Below are positions 25,483 through 35,927 of a DNA stretch of 53,301 nucleotides, one piece after another; position 1 is the stretch's first letter, and the number at the start of each line of letters is the position of its first letter. The notes under the pieces are model-generated. The model made no database searches, was not told the DNA's origin, and was given only the letters and a program-made list of their open reading frames with translations. This stretch comes from Betaproteobacteria bacterium (GTDB lineage: Bacteria > Pseudomonadota > Gammaproteobacteria > Burkholderiales > Rhodocyclaceae): the NCBI GenBank assembly GCA_009777245.1, contig WRMF01000013.1, positions 1 to 53,301 on the forward strand, in the 5' to 3' direction. The position numbers were made by a program, and so were the translations under genes.

Positions 25483-26199
25483 TCAACAATACACCATCGT
25501 GCCTTCCGCCTCGCCCATGACGATGCGCTTAAACGCCCCCGGCTTGAAGATGGAAAACACATTGATAGGAAGTTTCTGGTCGCGGCACAGGGCAAAAGCA
25601 GTCGCGTCCATGACCGCAAGATTCTCTGCGATAGCCTCGTTAAAGCTGATTTCCTGAAAGCGGGTGGCATCCTTGTCTTTTTTCGGGTCTGATGAATAAA
25701 TGCCGTCCACCTTGGTCGCCTTCAAGACGATTTCCGCGCCGATTTCCGCGCCCCGCAAGGCGGCGGCGGTATCCGTCGTAAAAAACGGGTTACCCGTCCC
25801 CGCGCCAAAAATTACAACCCGCCCCATTTCCAGATAACGAATAGCCTTGCCCCGAATGTAAGGCTCCACAACCTGCTCGATATTGAGCGCGGATTGCACC
25901 CGGCTGACGATTCCGGCCTGACCCAGAGCGTCGGACAATGCCATAGCGTTCATGACTGTGGCCAGCATCCCCATGTAATCTGCGGCGGCGCGATCCATGC
26001 CGGCGGAAGCGCCCGCCATGCCGCGAAAAATGTTGCCGCCGCCGATCACAATGCCGATTTCCACGCCCAAATCCACAACCGCCTTGATTTCCCTGACGAT
26101 TTTGCCTACCACTTCCGGGTTGATGCCGTATGCGTCGCCGCCCATCAGAGCTTCGCCGGAGAGCTTCAGGAGAATGCGTTTGTATTTGAGTGCGGCCAT
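25483..26199 (-). CDS. pyrH: UMP kinase
   Basis: PyrH phosphorylates UMP to UDP as a hexamer regulated by GTP and UTP. The start [20 protein letters not shown] at 26199 follows AAGGATACC. The protein is 238 residues. Signature parts are [22 protein letters not shown], and [19 protein letters not shown]. It sits 13 bases upstream of frr and 23 bases downstream of tsf. Confidence 0.97.
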   Translation of the reverse strand: MAALKYKRILLKLSGEALMGGDAYGINPEVVGKIVREIKAVVDLGVEIGIVIGGGNIFRGMAGASAGMDRAAADYMGMLATVMNAMALSDALGQAGIVSRVQSALNIEQVVEPYIRGKAIRYLEMGRVVIFGAGTGNPFFTTDTAAALRGAEIGAEIVLKATKVDGIYSSDPKKDKDATRFQEISFNEAIAENLAVMDATAFALCRDQKLPINVFSIFKPGAFKRIVMGEAEGTMVYC

Positions 26200-26222
26200 T
26201 TCGGTATCCTTTATCCGGCGGT

Positions 26223-27119
26223 TCAATCTTTCTTTGCTGCGGCAGCCTGCGCGGCTACTTCGGCGACAAAGTCAGATTCTTTTTTCTCGATGCCTTCCCC
26301 GACCACGTAAAGAACGAAATTCGCCACAGAAGCATTTTTCTTCTTCAAAAGCTCTCCGACGGTTTCCTTGCCGTCTTCCGCCTTGACGAAAACCTGACCC
26401 AACAAGGTAATTTCTTTCAGGAACTTCTGCGCTGTTCCTTCCGCGATTTTGTCCAGCATGTTTTCAGGCTTGCCGGACTCAATCGCCTTCTCGCGGGCGA
26501 TACGCCGCTCGGATTCGAGCAACGCCGGATCAACGCCGGAAGCATCCAGCGCCTTGGGCTTGGAGGCGGCGATGTGCATGGCAATGTCCTTGCCCAGCTG
26601 TTCGTCGCCACCTACGAGGTCAAGCAACACGCCGATTTTCGCCCCGCCGTGAATGTACCGGAAAAGTTGCCCTTTGGCTTCCAGACGGGCAAAGCGGCGC
26701 AGGTTCATGTTTTCCCCGATCTTGCCGATCAGCATGGCGCGAACGGACTCCACCGTGCCGTCACCAAGCGGCAAGGCGGACAACGCGGCAACGTCGGCGG
26801 GCGACTCGGAAACCACGAGTTCCACACTGTTTTTCACCAACGCCAGGAAATCATCGTTTTTGGCGACAAAATCGGTCTCGCAATTCACTTCCAGAATCGC
26901 GCCCTGTCTGCCGTCCGTAGCTATATGAATGCCGACAATGCCTTCCGCCGCGATGCGACCGGCAGCCTTGCCCGCCTTGTAGCCCAATTTGATTCGCAGG
27001 ATTTCTTCGGCCTTTGTCATGTCGCCGTCGGCCTCGGTCAAGGCTTTCTTGCATTCCATCATCGGCGCGTCTGTTTTCTCGCGCAAATCTTTTACCATGC
27101 TTGCGGTAATTTCCGCCAT
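26223..27119 (-). CDS. tsf: Elongation factor Ts
   Basis: EF-Ts exchanges GDP for GTP on EF-Tu. The start at 27119 ([20 protein letters not shown]) gives 298 residues; the in-frame ATGs five codons upstream lack support. The signature [18 protein letters not shown] and the core segment [12 protein letters not shown] are present. The usual family wording is TGAGMMDCKKAL, so the Ala-Pro at the turn is a mild variant. It follows rpsB by 83 bases. Confidence 0.97.
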   Translation of the reverse strand: MAEITASMVKDLREKTDAPMMECKKALTEADGDMTKAEEILRIKLGYKAGKAAGRIAAEGIVGIHIATDGRQGAILEVNCETDFVAKNDDFLALVKNSVELVVSESPADVAALSALPLGDGTVESVRAMLIGKIGENMNLRRFARLEAKGQLFRYIHGGAKIGVLLDLVGGDEQLGKDIAMHIAASKPKALDASGVDPALLESERRIAREKAIESGKPENMLDKIAEGTAQKFLKEITLLGQVFVKAEDGKETVGELLKKKNASVANFVLYVVGEGIEKKESDFVAEVAAQAAAAKKD

Positions 27120-27202
27120 TTCGTACTCCATCAAACAGTTAAAGAAAAGCGAAGCCGGAAGACCCAGCCTCCTTGCTTCGCCGGATTATCAACAAAACCG
27201 CC

Positions 27203-27967
27203 TTACTCGGCGGAGTGTTCTTCGGTTGCTTCGAGTTCCTCGATGAATTCCTCATCGTCATCGCCGCTTTCCACGATTTCATGCGCCGCGTGCGAGCGGC
27301 CTTCCAGAATCGCGTCCGCGACGCCGCGCGCATAAAGACGAATGGCGCGGGAAGAATCATCATTGCCGGGAATCACGTAATCCACCCCGACGGGCGAATG
27401 GTTGGTATCCACCACGCCGATCACGGGAATGCCGAGTTTGGTGGCTTCGGTCACGGCAATCTTGTGATAGCCAACGTCAATGACAAAAACCGCATCCGGC
27501 AGGGTGTTCATATTTTTGATGCCGCCCATTGATTTTTGCAGCTTTCCCATCTCGCGGGTGAAGCCGAGAGCTTCTTTCTTGGACATTTTGCCAAGCTCGC
27601 CCGCCTCGACGGCGGCTTCCATTTCCTTCAAGCGTTTCAGGGATTGCTTTACGGTCTTGAAGTTGGTGAGCATTCCGCCAAGCCAACGCTGATCAATGAA
27701 AGGCGCGCCTGCGCGAGAGGCTTCTTCGGCGATGATTTCGCGAGCCTGACGCTTGGTGGAAATGAAGAGAATCGTGCCACGCCGCGAGGAGAGTTTTTTC
27801 ACGAACCCCATCGCTTCGTTGTACTTCTCAAGGGTTTTTTCCAGATTGACGATGTGAATCTTGTTGCGGGAGCCGAAGATGAACGGAGCCATCCGGGGAT
27901 TCCAGAAGCGGGTCTGGTGTCCGAAATGGACTCCCGCTTCCAACATTTGCAGCATACTGACAGACAT
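27203..27967 (-). CDS. rpsB: 30S ribosomal protein S2
   Basis: S2 is a late-assembling protein on the 30S solvent side. The 254-residue protein begins [20 protein letters not shown] and contains [20 protein letters not shown] and the second signature near [20 protein letters not shown]. The C-terminus is acidic ([16 protein letters not shown]). It is the first gene of the cluster, so its promoter and possible autoregulatory leader lie in 27968-28200 on the minus strand. Confidence 0.97.
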   Translation of the reverse strand: MSVSMLQMLEAGVHFGHQTRFWNPRMAPFIFGSRNKIHIVNLEKTLEKYNEAMGFVKKLSSRRGTILFISTKRQAREIIAEEASRAGAPFIDQRWLGGMLTNFKTVKQSLKRLKEMEAAVEAGELGKMSKKEALGFTREMGKLQKSMGGIKNMNTLPDAVFVIDVGYHKIAVTEATKLGIPVIGVVDTNHSPVGVDYVIPGNDDSSRAIRLYARGVADAILEGRSHAAHEIVESGDDDEEFIEELEATEEHSAE

Positions 27968-28423
27968 AAAAACTCCAGTTTAAGGGTTGAACCGCCATCC
28001 GCCCCAAATCGCCGCGCATGACTGCCGCAGCACCCTTAATCAGCGGATGTGAGGATTTTGAACGCTTGAACGTTCCATTCCAGCCGAAACCCCGACCGGA
28101 ATCTTTCCATTATAACCGATTTGATTTCATTTTGGGAAGAACAATGTTTCGCTATCAGGGCAATCGCATTTATGGCGCTTTCCGTTAATAAAGCGATGGT
28201 CAAGTGATGTGCGGAAGAGGTGAGCAATACCCGCCCCGCTTTGCCCCCTCTCTCACTCGCGGCGTAGCCATAAACGGGAGAGGGTAATGTTTCAAGTTGA
28301 AATTCATGCTTGACGAACCTGAAACCGGCTTTTAATCCTTTTCTTTTCGCGCCGCAAAAATTACAGTATCCTTGCAGGCAATCCTGCACAGAAGTCAGGA
28401 GACTCAACATATAGAGGATCAAC
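27968..28423. other. 456-bp divergent intergenic region between rpsB and maeB
   Basis: This region must contain the rpsB promoter (minus) and the maeB promoter (plus). I cannot fix either with confidence. A degenerate TATAG-type repeat end (TATGGCGCTTTCCGTTAATAA) is at 28171, followed by CTCTCCC/GGGAGAGGG sequence to about 28287. Confidence 0.55.
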
Positions 28424-30694
28424 ATGGACAAGGATTTGCGCGAAGCCGCGCTTGAATATCACCGCCGCCCGACACCCGGCAAAATCTCCGTGCGCCCCAC
28501 CAAGGGGCTGTTAAACCAGCGCGATCTGGCGCTGGCCTATTCCCCCGGTGTCGCCGCCCCGTGCGAAGCCATTGCGGCTGATCCGGTCACAGCGGCTGAA
28601 TACACGTCCCGCGCCAATCTGGTAGGCGTAATCACCAACGGAACCGCAGTCCTCGGCCTGGGCGACATCGGCCCTCTGGCCGCCAAGCCAGTCATGGAAG
28701 GAAAAGGTTGCCTGTTCAAGAAATTCGCCGGTATTGACGTGTTCGACATCGAACTCGCCGAACACGACCCGGACAAGCTGATAGACATCATCGCCTCTCT
28801 GGAGCCGACCCTGGGCGGCGTCAACCTTGAGGACATCAAGGCTCCTGAATGCTTCTACATAGAGGAAAAATTAAAGGAGCGGATGAATATCCCTGTCTTT
28901 CACGACGACCAGCACGGCACAGCCATCATTTCCGCCGCCGCCATGTTGAACGGCCTGAAAATCGTCGGCAAGAAAATCGAAGATGTCAGGATTGTCTGTT
29001 CCGGCGCGGGCGCGGCTGCTATCTCCTGCCTGGACTTATGGTGCCACTTGGGCGCGCGAAAAGAAAACGTTACCGTCTGCGATTCCAAGGGCGTCATACG
29101 GCACGGACGCGACGACAAAATGGACGCTTCCAAGATGCGTTACGCGCAGACCACCGAAGCGCGTACCTTGGGCGACGCAATCAAGGGAGCGGATATTTTT
29201 CTGGGGCTTTCCACCGCTGGCGTCTTAAAGCCCGAAATGCTTGCCGAAATGGCTCCCGATCCGTTGATTTTCGCGCTCGCCAATCCTGTCCCTGAAATAA
29301 TGCCGGAAGAGGCGGCAATCGCCCGGCCTGACGCCATAGTCGCCACAGGGCGTTCCGATTATCCCAATCAGGTCAATAACGTGCTCTGCTTTCCGTTCAT
29401 TTTCCGCGGCGCTCTGGACGTGTGCGCGACCAAGATTACGGAAGAGATGAAGCTCGCCTGCGTATATGCCATCGCCGCAATGGCGGAAGACGACATAGCC
29501 AATGAAGTGGCGGTAGCCTATCCGGGGCAGAATCTGGAATTCGGGCGTGAATACCTGATCCCCAAGCCGTTCGATCCTCGCCTCATTGTCCGTATTCCGC
29601 CTGCGGTCGCCCGCGCCGCGATGGAATCCGGCGTGGCGACCCGCCCTATCGAAGATTGGGACGCTTATCATCAAACCCTGTCCGAATTTGTCTATCAGAC
29701 CGGCGCGGGAATGCGCGCCATTTTCCAGGCGGCCAGAAGCCTGCCGACGAGCCGCCGCATCGCTTATGCCGAAGGGGAAGACGAGCGCGTGCTTCGCACG
29801 GTGCAGGTCGTGCGTGATGAAAAACTCGCTTTCCCGCTGCTGATCGGCAGACCGCAGATTATCCTCAACAACCTGCACCGAAACGGATTGCGCCTTTCGC
29901 CCGGCGTTGATTTCGAGATAATTGACCCGGACAATCTGGCCCAGTACAAGGAATGCTGGACAGAATATCACCAAATCATGAAGCGGCTCGGCATTACCAT
30001 TGAGATGTCCAAGGTGCGGGTTCGCGCCGACAACACCGTGCTGGGCGCGTTGATGGTGCGCCTTGGCTATGCCGACGGCCTTATTTGCGGTCTTTCCGGG
30101 CATTTCGAGCATCATTTGCGCGAAGTGGATGAAATTATCGGCAAAGCGCCGGGGCGGACAACCATGGCAGCCTTGAATCACCTTATTCTGCCGGGGCGTT
30201 CCATTTTCATCTGCGACACCCATGTCAATGAAAACCCGGACGCGGAACAACTGGCGGAAATCACCCTGATGGCCGCCGATACCGTGCGCCGCTTTGGATT
30301 TACGCCCAAAGTCGCGCTGCTTTCGCATTCCAACTTCGGTTCTATCCGGTCGCCCTCGGCAAGAAAGATGCGCGAGGCGCTTGCCATCGCGCGCGCCAAG
30401 GAGCCGACTCTGGAAATTGACGGGGAAATGCACGGAGATGCCGCTCTTTCCGAGCATGTGCGGGGCTTTTCCGACCCGGATTCGCCGTTGAAAGGCGAGG
30501 CGAACCTGTTAATCATGCCCAATCTGGATGCGGCCAACATCTCCTACAACCTGCTGAAGATGACTGGCGGCGACGGCGTAACCATCGGCCCTGTCCTGAT
30601 GGGCGCGGCTCAGCCTGTGCATGTCATCACGCCTTCGTCTTCGGTGCGGCGGTTAGTCAACCTCACCGCCCTGGTCGTCACGGAAAACATGTAA
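28424..30694 (+). CDS. maeB: NADP-dependent malic enzyme with phosphotransacetylase-like C-terminus
   Basis: MaeB decarboxylates malate to pyruvate, producing NADPH. The 756 residues are a two-domain fusion. Residues 1 to about 430 form the malic enzyme, with [13 protein letters not shown], the catalytic-region segment [12 protein letters not shown], the NADP fold [17 protein letters not shown] and [14 protein letters not shown]. About 440 to the end is a Pta-like domain ([36 protein letters not shown]) that in E. coli MaeB is regulatory and binds acetyl-CoA without transferase activity. It is a single-gene unit. Confidence 0.96.
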   Translation: MDKDLREAALEYHRRPTPGKISVRPTKGLLNQRDLALAYSPGVAAPCEAIAADPVTAAEYTSRANLVGVITNGTAVLGLGDIGPLAAKPVMEGKGCLFKKFAGIDVFDIELAEHDPDKLIDIIASLEPTLGGVNLEDIKAPECFYIEEKLKERMNIPVFHDDQHGTAIISAAAMLNGLKIVGKKIEDVRIVCSGAGAAAISCLDLWCHLGARKENVTVCDSKGVIRHGRDDKMDASKMRYAQTTEARTLGDAIKGADIFLGLSTAGVLKPEMLAEMAPDPLIFALANPVPEIMPEEAAIARPDAIVATGRSDYPNQVNNVLCFPFIFRGALDVCATKITEEMKLACVYAIAAMAEDDIANEVAVAYPGQNLEFGREYLIPKPFDPRLIVRIPPAVARAAMESGVATRPIEDWDAYHQTLSEFVYQTGAGMRAIFQAARSLPTSRRIAYAEGEDERVLRTVQVVRDEKLAFPLLIGRPQIILNNLHRNGLRLSPGVDFEIIDPDNLAQYKECWTEYHQIMKRLGITIEMSKVRVRADNTVLGALMVRLGYADGLICGLSGHFEHHLREVDEIIGKAPGRTTMAALNHLILPGRSIFICDTHVNENPDAEQLAEITLMAADTVRRFGFTPKVALLSHSNFGSIRSPSARKMREALAIARAKEPTLEIDGEMHGDAALSEHVRGFSDPDSPLKGEANLLIMPNLDAANISYNLLKMTGGDGVTIGPVLMGAAQPVHVITPSSSVRRLVNLTALVVTENM

Positions 30695-30791
30695 GCGCAA
30701 AGGACAAACCGCAAAGCGGCGCATGAGGTAGTTGCATGATGTTGAGGTGGAGCGAAACGCTCCCCCTCAACCTTTCCTTAGCTTTATTTAC

Positions 30792-31094
30792 ATGAGCCGC
30801 TATATGAAACCGCACAAGCCTTTTGACCGGAACGGCAAGACCATAATGGTCGGCGATGTCGTGCGTATTGTCGGCGTGCCGGATCTTTCGGGAATATCGC
30901 AAGATTGTCTTGCCAAATCGTTACCAGTATTCCAATACCTTGTAGGCAAATACAAGCGCGTTTGCGGTTTCAATGAATGCGGTTTGGCTGAATTCAGCTT
31001 CACCATGCACAACGCCAACGGCAAACGCGGCTTGCATTCGGTTTGGATCGAGCCATTCCTGCTTCATATTCCGCAGCGCCAATCCAACCATTAG
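30792..31094 (+). CDS. Small protein of unknown function (100 residues)
   Basis: I do not recognise a characterised family. The ATG at 30792 gives 100 residues starting MSRYMKPHKPFDRNGKTIMV; an in-frame ATG at 30732 lies in less coding-like sequence. The segment GKTIMVGDVVRIVGVPDLSG is like a small beta-barrel (KOW/SH3-type) strand pattern. LVGKYKRVCGFNECGLAEFS and HSVWIEPFLLHIP follow, suggesting a compact all-beta domain. There is no signal peptide. Its neighbours are maeB and yqgE, with gaps of 97 and 200 bases, so no operon partner is implied. Confidence 0.6.
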   Translation: MSRYMKPHKPFDRNGKTIMVGDVVRIVGVPDLSGISQDCLAKSLPVFQYLVGKYKRVCGFNECGLAEFSFTMHNANGKRGLHSVWIEPFLLHIPQRQSNH

Positions 31095-31294
31095 GTTAGA
31101 ATGAGCGGAACACGAATCCCAACACGCAGCGGCTGTCGGGAGTACAATGCCAAGGGCGCTCTGCTCACCCTGCACAGGCCGCATTTTTCCAGGAAAACTA
31201 TCAGCAAACCCTTTCGCCGCTTGTCGAACCAATATAACCTGTGACCCATCACGTTTTTTCCTTCTCATTTTGCAAAAACGGTTAAAATTAGGTT

Positions 31295-31855
31295 ATGGAA
31301 CCGATTTACTTCACCCACCACTTCCTTATCGCCATGCCTGCCCTGGTTGACCCTTATTTCAACCGGGCGCTGATCTACGTATGCGAGCACAACGCGCAGG
31401 GTGCGCTGGGCGTGATCGTAAATAAACCGCTTGACCTTACTCTGGAAGGTCTGTTTGAGAAGGTTGATTTGGAGCTGAAAACTCGTGAAATCGCCTCTCT
31501 GCCGGTGCATTTCGGCGGCCCGGTGCAGATGGATCGCGGTTTTGTCCTGCACAGCCCGCCGGGAGAATGGCAATCCAGTATGCAGGTCAATCAGGAAATC
31601 GGCCTGACAAGCTCCAAGGATATTCTTGCTTCAATCAGCCAGAACGGGCAGCCGGACAACATTATTCTCACCCTTGGCTATGCAGGCTGGAGCGCGGGAC
31701 AACTGGAAAACGAGCTGGCGCAGAACGCCTGGCTTACCATTCCCGCCAATTCTGAAATTCTCTTTCGACAATCGCCGGAAGAACGCCTGCCGGCTGCCAT
31801 GCAGAAACTCGGCATCAGCTTCGCGCAACTTTCCGACGTAGCCGGACACGCATAG
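31295..31855 (+). CDS. yqgE: YqgE/AlgH family protein (UPF0301)
   Basis: This is a conserved protein of unclear biochemical role. The 186 residues include the family's N-terminal block [20 protein letters not shown], the [18 protein letters not shown] strand-turn and the later [18 protein letters not shown]. It is followed after 4 bases by ruvX, a very common pairing, and then by pyrimidine genes. Confidence 0.95.
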   Translation: MEPIYFTHHFLIAMPALVDPYFNRALIYVCEHNAQGALGVIVNKPLDLTLEGLFEKVDLELKTREIASLPVHFGGPVQMDRGFVLHSPPGEWQSSMQVNQEIGLTSSKDILASISQNGQPDNIILTLGYAGWSAGQLENELAQNAWLTIPANSEILFRQSPEERLPAAMQKLGISFAQLSDVAGHA

Positions 31856-31859
31856 GCAA

Positions 31860-32318
31860 ATGGGAACGGTGCTTGCCTTCGATTTCGGAGAAAAACGCAC
31901 TGGCGTCGCGGTAGGGGAAACTGTTTTACGGCAAGCGCATCCCTTGACCGTCCTCAAAATGAATGACAATGCCGCGCTTCTGAAAGCCATTTCCCGCCTG
32001 ATCGTCGAATGGCAACCGGAGCGTCTGGTAGTCGGCCTGCCCACGCATACCGATGGCACGGAGCATGACATGACCCTGAAAGTCCGCGCCTTTGCCGGTA
32101 GCTTGCGCGAACGCTTCGCTCTGCCGGTTATCGAGGCTGACGAGGTTTTGACCTCGCTGGATGCGATAAGCCGCCTGCGTGAAACAAAGCGCAGCGTAAA
32201 GCGCATGAAGACCGTGGTTGACGCGGTTGCCGCGCAACTGATCCTGCAAACCTGGTTTGATTTTCCGCATGACTTTAATTCCGCCCATGACCAATCCCCT
32301 TCCCTTTCCCCTGCCTGA
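31860..32318 (+). CDS. ruvX: Putative pre-16S rRNA nuclease / RuvX
   Basis: YqgF/RuvX is an RNase H-fold nuclease that matures the 5' end of 16S rRNA. The 152-residue protein begins MGTVLAFDFGEKRTGVAVGE, with the first catalytic Asp in AFDFGEKRTG. It contains VGLPTHTDGTEHDMTLKVRA, the second acidic site DEVLTS, and ends with the VVDAVAAQLILQTW helix carrying the last Asp. The pyrR start overlaps its last 32 bases. Confidence 0.95.
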   Translation: MGTVLAFDFGEKRTGVAVGETVLRQAHPLTVLKMNDNAALLKAISRLIVEWQPERLVVGLPTHTDGTEHDMTLKVRAFAGSLRERFALPVIEADEVLTSLDAISRLRETKRSVKRMKTVVDAVAAQLILQTWFDFPHDFNSAHDQSPSLSPA

Positions 32319-32805
32319 CGCAGAAGCGCAATGTCTGGCGCTGGCTGATCTGATCCGCCCGTCCTTGACGCCTGATACCGCCTTGGTCGGCATTTTCAGC
32401 GGCGGCGCCTGGATTGCCGAGCGTCTGGCCAAAATGTTCAATCTGCCGGATGAAACCGGCATGATTGATGTTTCCTTCTACCGTGACGACTTCGCGGAAA
32501 AAGGACTGCATACCCAGATACGCCCGACGCGAATGCCCTTTGATGTTAATGGCCGTCGCCTGATTCTGGTGGATGACGTGCTCTATACGGGGCGCACAAC
32601 ACGCGCGGCGCTAAATGAATTGTTCGATTATGGCAGGCCATCGGCGGTGGAGCTTGCCGTGCTTGCCGACCGTGGTTGCCGGGAATTGCCGATTGCGCCC
32701 ACATACTGCGTATGGAATCTGCAACTTCCCGATCATTCGACAGGTCTTAACCTCTGCCTTGACGAAGGCCAGTGTCTTTTCTGGGAGGTAGTGTCCCATG
32801 CCTGA
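32287..32805 (+). CDS. pyrR: PyrR: uracil phosphoribosyltransferase / pyrimidine regulator
   Basis: PyrR-type phosphoribosyltransferases convert uracil and PRPP to UMP, and in some bacteria control pyr mRNA. The chosen ATG at 32287 ([18 protein letters not shown]) gives 172 residues; another at 32272 is possible. The PRPP motif is [19 protein letters not shown]. The substrate loop segment [13 protein letters not shown] is typical. It overlaps ruvX by 32 bases and pyrB by 8 bases, so it is translated as part of the pyr operon. I saw no obvious PyrR-binding attenuator upstream. Confidence 0.94.
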   Translation: MTNPLPFPLPDAEAQCLALADLIRPSLTPDTALVGIFSGGAWIAERLAKMFNLPDETGMIDVSFYRDDFAEKGLHTQIRPTRMPFDVNGRRLILVDDVLYTGRTTRAALNELFDYGRPSAVELAVLADRGCRELPIAPTYCVWNLQLPDHSTGLNLCLDEGQCLFWEVVSHA

Positions 32806-33763
32806 TTTTCACCCGCAAATCAATGCCGACGGCAAGCTGACCCATCTGCTCTCGATAACCGGGCTGCCGCGCGAAATACTGCTGAAAATTCTTGACACGG
32901 CTTCTTCCTTTTTGGGGCTTGCGGATCGCGAAGTCAAAAAGGTGCCGCTTTTGCGCGGAAAGAGCGTGTTCAATCTGTTTTTCGAGAATTCCACCCGCAC
33001 CCGCACCACTTTTGAGATTGCCGCCAAACGCCTGTCGGCGGACGTAATCAATCTGGACATCAACCGCTCTTCGGCTTCCAAGGGCGAAACCCTGCTTGAT
33101 ACCATTGACAACCTGTGCGCCATGCACGCCAACATGTTTGTTGTTCGTCATGCGGAGAGCGGCGCGGCCTGCCTGATTGCCGAACATCTGCGTCGCATGG
33201 GGCATGACGACATCCATGTGGTCAACGCGGGCGATGGCCGCCACGCTCATCCTACCCAGGCGTTGCTAGACATGTATACCATCCGGCATTTCAAGAAGGA
33301 TTTTGCGCCGCTTGCGGTCGCCGTTGTCGGCGATATTCTCCATTCACGGGTCGCCCGCTCGAACATTGCCGCGCTGACCGCTCTGGGCGTCAGGGAGATT
33401 CGCATTATCGGGCCGAAAACCCTGCTGCCGCCGGAATTGCCCCGGATGAATGTCCGGGTTCACCATGATATGCGCGAAGGTTTAAGGGATTGCGACGTGG
33501 TAATCATGCTGCGCCTGCAAAACGAGCGCATGAACGGCGCGCTTCTGCCTTCGGCCAGGGAGTATTTCAAATGTTATGGACTGACCCCGGAAAAACTCGC
33601 GCTTGCAAAGCCGGACGCGATCGTCATGCACCCTGGCCCCATGAATCGGGGCGTGGAAATTGATTCTTTCGTAGCGGACGGCCCGCAAGCAGTGATTCTG
33701 GATCAGGTCACTTTCGGTATTGCCGTTCGCATGGCGGTCTTGAGTATTCTTGCGGGAAACTGA
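32798..33763 (+). CDS. pyrB: Aspartate carbamoyltransferase, catalytic subunit
   Basis: PyrB makes carbamoyl-aspartate, the first pyrimidine-specific intermediate. The 321-residue protein has the carbamoyl-phosphate motif [18 protein letters not shown] and the aspartate-domain [15 protein letters not shown], plus [13 protein letters not shown] near the end. No regulatory subunit pyrI is present. The gene is followed directly by a dihydroorotase-like protein, which fits the dodecameric type of enzyme known in Pseudomonas. Confidence 0.97.
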   Translation: MPDFHPQINADGKLTHLLSITGLPREILLKILDTASSFLGLADREVKKVPLLRGKSVFNLFFENSTRTRTTFEIAAKRLSADVINLDINRSSASKGETLLDTIDNLCAMHANMFVVRHAESGAACLIAEHLRRMGHDDIHVVNAGDGRHAHPTQALLDMYTIRHFKKDFAPLAVAVVGDILHSRVARSNIAALTALGVREIRIIGPKTLLPPELPRMNVRVHHDMREGLRDCDVVIMLRLQNERMNGALLPSAREYFKCYGLTPEKLALAKPDAIVMHPGPMNRGVEIDSFVADGPQAVILDQVTFGIAVRMAVLSILAGN

Positions 33764-33764
33764 C

Positions 33765-34997
33765 ATGAACATTACTATCAAAAACGCCCGTGTGGTTGAT
33801 CCCAGGAACCGGATTGACCGTGTCGCCGATATTTTCATTTCTGACGGCAGGATTGCCGCCTCTGCCGCTGCCGGTCAGGAAATTGACGCTTCCGGCCTTG
33901 TCGCCTGCCCAGGTTTGATTGACCTTTGCGCCCGTCCCGGCGATTTGGCGACCGACCTTGCCGCTGCGGTCGCGGGCGGCGTTACAACTCTGGTCTCTCC
34001 GCCCAATCTCAATCCTGTTCTGGATGAACCGGAACGGGTTGAGCGCCTGACAAAGCAGGCGGAAAGTTTGCGGTTGGCGCGCCTTTTACCGTTGGGAGCC
34101 TTGACCCGCAAGCTGGCGGGCGAACAACTGTCTGAACTTGCGATTCTTGCAAAGGCCGGGTGCGTCGCTTTTTCTCAGGGACAATCGCCGGTGATGGATA
34201 CCGGGGCGTTGCTACATGCCTTTGAATATGCGGCGACTTTTGATTTTCCGCTCTGGATGCGCCCGCAGGATTACTATCTTTCCCGAAACGGCTTTGCCCA
34301 TAACGGCGCGGTCTCAGGCCGCCTTGGTTTGACCGGCATTCCGGTAAGCGCGGAAACCGTCGCGCTCGCCACCCTGCTCACTCTGGCCACAGATACCGGT
34401 GTGCGTCTGCATCTTTGCTGTCTGTCATCGGCGGCAGGCATGGCAATGGTCGCCAGAGCGAAGGCGGACGGCCTTCCGGTCAGTTGTCATGTTGGCGCGC
34501 ACCATCTACACTTTTCCGAATCCGCCATTGGCTTTTTTGACACGGCTGCCCGCCTTGATCCGCCGCTGCGTAGCGAGGATGATCGCGTCGCCCTGCGGGA
34601 AGGCGTCCGCGCGGGATTAGCTGCCATCTGTTCCGACCATACCCCGCTAGCGCGGGACGACAAGCTCATGCCGTTCGGCAGCGCCAAACCGGGCGCGACT
34701 GGTCTTGAGTTATTGCTGCCGCTTGCCTTGCGCTGGGGCATGGAAATGGGGCTTTCATTGCCGGATATTCTGGCTCCCTTGACAAATCTTCCGGCTGCGA
34801 TTTTAGGGCGCGATGATTCAGGGCATTTGGGCGTGGGCGCTTCCGCCGATATTTGCCTGTTTGACCCTGATGCCAACTGGCATGTCTTGCCGGAGAATTT
34901 GCAGAGTTCAAGCAAACACACTCCCTTTGCCGGGCAAGCTGTAGTCGGACAGGTCAAAAAGACGCTGGTCGGCGGGGAAGTGGTTTTTTCTGTTTGA
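33765..34997 (+). CDS. Dihydroorotase-like PyrC' lacking the metal-binding HxH
   Basis: This amidohydrolase-fold protein is probably a non-catalytic partner of PyrB. The ATG at 33765, one base after the pyrB stop, gives 410 residues. Active dihydroorotases have an HxH in the strand PGxxDxHxH. Here the corresponding text is CPGLIDLCARPGDLATDL, with no histidine. Other family parts remain: AAVAGGVTTLVSPPNLNP, VGAHHLHFSESA and ICSDHTPLARDD. Loss of HxH with retention of the fold is what is known for PyrX/pDHO proteins, which hold aspartate carbamoyltransferase together. A catalytic PyrC should be encoded elsewhere. Confidence 0.92.
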   Translation: MNITIKNARVVDPRNRIDRVADIFISDGRIAASAAAGQEIDASGLVACPGLIDLCARPGDLATDLAAAVAGGVTTLVSPPNLNPVLDEPERVERLTKQAESLRLARLLPLGALTRKLAGEQLSELAILAKAGCVAFSQGQSPVMDTGALLHAFEYAATFDFPLWMRPQDYYLSRNGFAHNGAVSGRLGLTGIPVSAETVALATLLTLATDTGVRLHLCCLSSAAGMAMVARAKADGLPVSCHVGAHHLHFSESAIGFFDTAARLDPPLRSEDDRVALREGVRAGLAAICSDHTPLARDDKLMPFGSAKPGATGLELLLPLALRWGMEMGLSLPDILAPLTNLPAAILGRDDSGHLGVGASADICLFDPDANWHVLPENLQSSSKHTPFAGQAVVGQVKKTLVGGEVVFSV

Positions 34998-35010
34998 GAA
35001 AGGAATCGTC

Positions 35011-35613
35011 ATGAAACATCTATTTACAGCCATTGGCTTGCTCTTGTTTTTGGGCGTTATGCCGTTTGTAGCTCATGCAGAGGAGCCGAATTACAGAATG
35101 ATGCCCCTGCCCGAATTGACGCAAAAGGCGACGGCAGGGGATGCGGAAGCCCAGTTTGAGCTTGGGCTTAGGCATGATAGAGGGCAAGGTGTGCCGCAGG
35201 ATGCCCGGCAAGCTGTCAATTGGTTTCAAAAGGCGGCGGAGCAGGGACATGCTGATTCCCAGTATCTCCTGGGGTTGTTCATGTATTCCGGTGGTGTGAG
35301 TGTGCGGCAGGATGTCCGGCAGGCTGTAAATTGGTTTCAAAAGGCGGCGGAGCAGGGACATGCGCATGCCCAGCACAATCTGGGGTACATTTACCACACA
35401 GGACGAGGAATGCCGCAGGACATTGTACTTGCCTATGCGCTTTACAGACTTGCAGAGTCAGGCGGTGACGATCGTGCGGAGAATAGTCTGGAATTTGCTG
35501 CCGAAGAAATGACTCCCGAACAAATCGAGGAAGGAGAGGCTTTGTTGAGCCAATGGCAACCCGGCCAACCCTTGCCGACCACCAGCAAAACAGGTCGCAC
35601 GGATTCCAGATGA
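35011..35613 (+). CDS. Secreted Sel1-repeat protein
   Basis: The 200-residue protein has a signal peptide (MKHLFTAIGLLLFLGVMPFV, cleavage after AHA at about 22) and three Sel1 (TPR-like) repeats from about residue 40 to 155, with wording such as AVNWFQKAAEQGHADSQYLL. Two repeats are almost identical at DNA level, with a 111-bp period (35221 and 35332), pointing to recent internal duplication. The tail is acidic then Pro/Thr-rich. Sel1 proteins act as scaffolds; the partner is unknown. No Cys follows the signal, so it is not a lipoprotein. It lies 13 bases after pyrC' but is probably an independent acquisition. Confidence 0.88.
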   Translation: MKHLFTAIGLLLFLGVMPFVAHAEEPNYRMMPLPELTQKATAGDAEAQFELGLRHDRGQGVPQDARQAVNWFQKAAEQGHADSQYLLGLFMYSGGVSVRQDVRQAVNWFQKAAEQGHAHAQHNLGYIYHTGRGMPQDIVLAYALYRLAESGGDDRAENSLEFAAEEMTPEQIEEGEALLSQWQPGQPLPTTSKTGRTDSR

Positions 35614-35676
35614 AAAAAGACACCTTGCCGCCAGGGACGCGGTTTTTTCTGCTTGATTTTCAAGAAAGGCATTCTC

Positions 35677-35895
35677 ATGAAACATCTCTTTGCGACGCTT
35701 GCCCTGCTCTTGTCCGTTATGTCGCCCATATCTCATGCGGAAGAGGACTACATAGCTCTACCCTTGCCTGAATTGACGCATAGGGCGACGGCAAGGGATG
35801 CAAAAGCCCATCAAGCGCGCATGGAAATACTGGAGCAAAATTCAGAGCGCGCTAGTTCATACTTCAACGACCCAAAGGTTAAATATGCCGCATAA
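35677..35895 (+). pseudogene. Truncated paralogue of the Sel1 protein
   Basis: The 72-residue product from ATG 35677 repeats the start of the gene before it: MKHLFATLALLLSVMSPISH as signal peptide, then EEDYIALPLPELTHRATARD, parallel to the first gene's MPLPELTQKATAGD. After about 45 residues the similarity stops and there are no Sel1 repeats. It ends 32 bases before uppS. The truncation sits exactly at the place where the rpsB-lpxD gene cluster is broken. Confidence 0.65.
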
Positions 35896-35927
35896 TGTGA
35901 CACCCCTTAATAACCTGGTTAATATAA

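Noticed and set aside
26190-27335. 381-codon plus-strand frame across tsf and the start of rpsB
   Set aside because: It is antisense to two ribosomal/translation genes with intact signatures.
29225-30457. 410-codon minus-strand frame inside maeB
   Set aside because: The plus strand encodes the complete malic enzyme and Pta-like domains; the antisense product has no motif.
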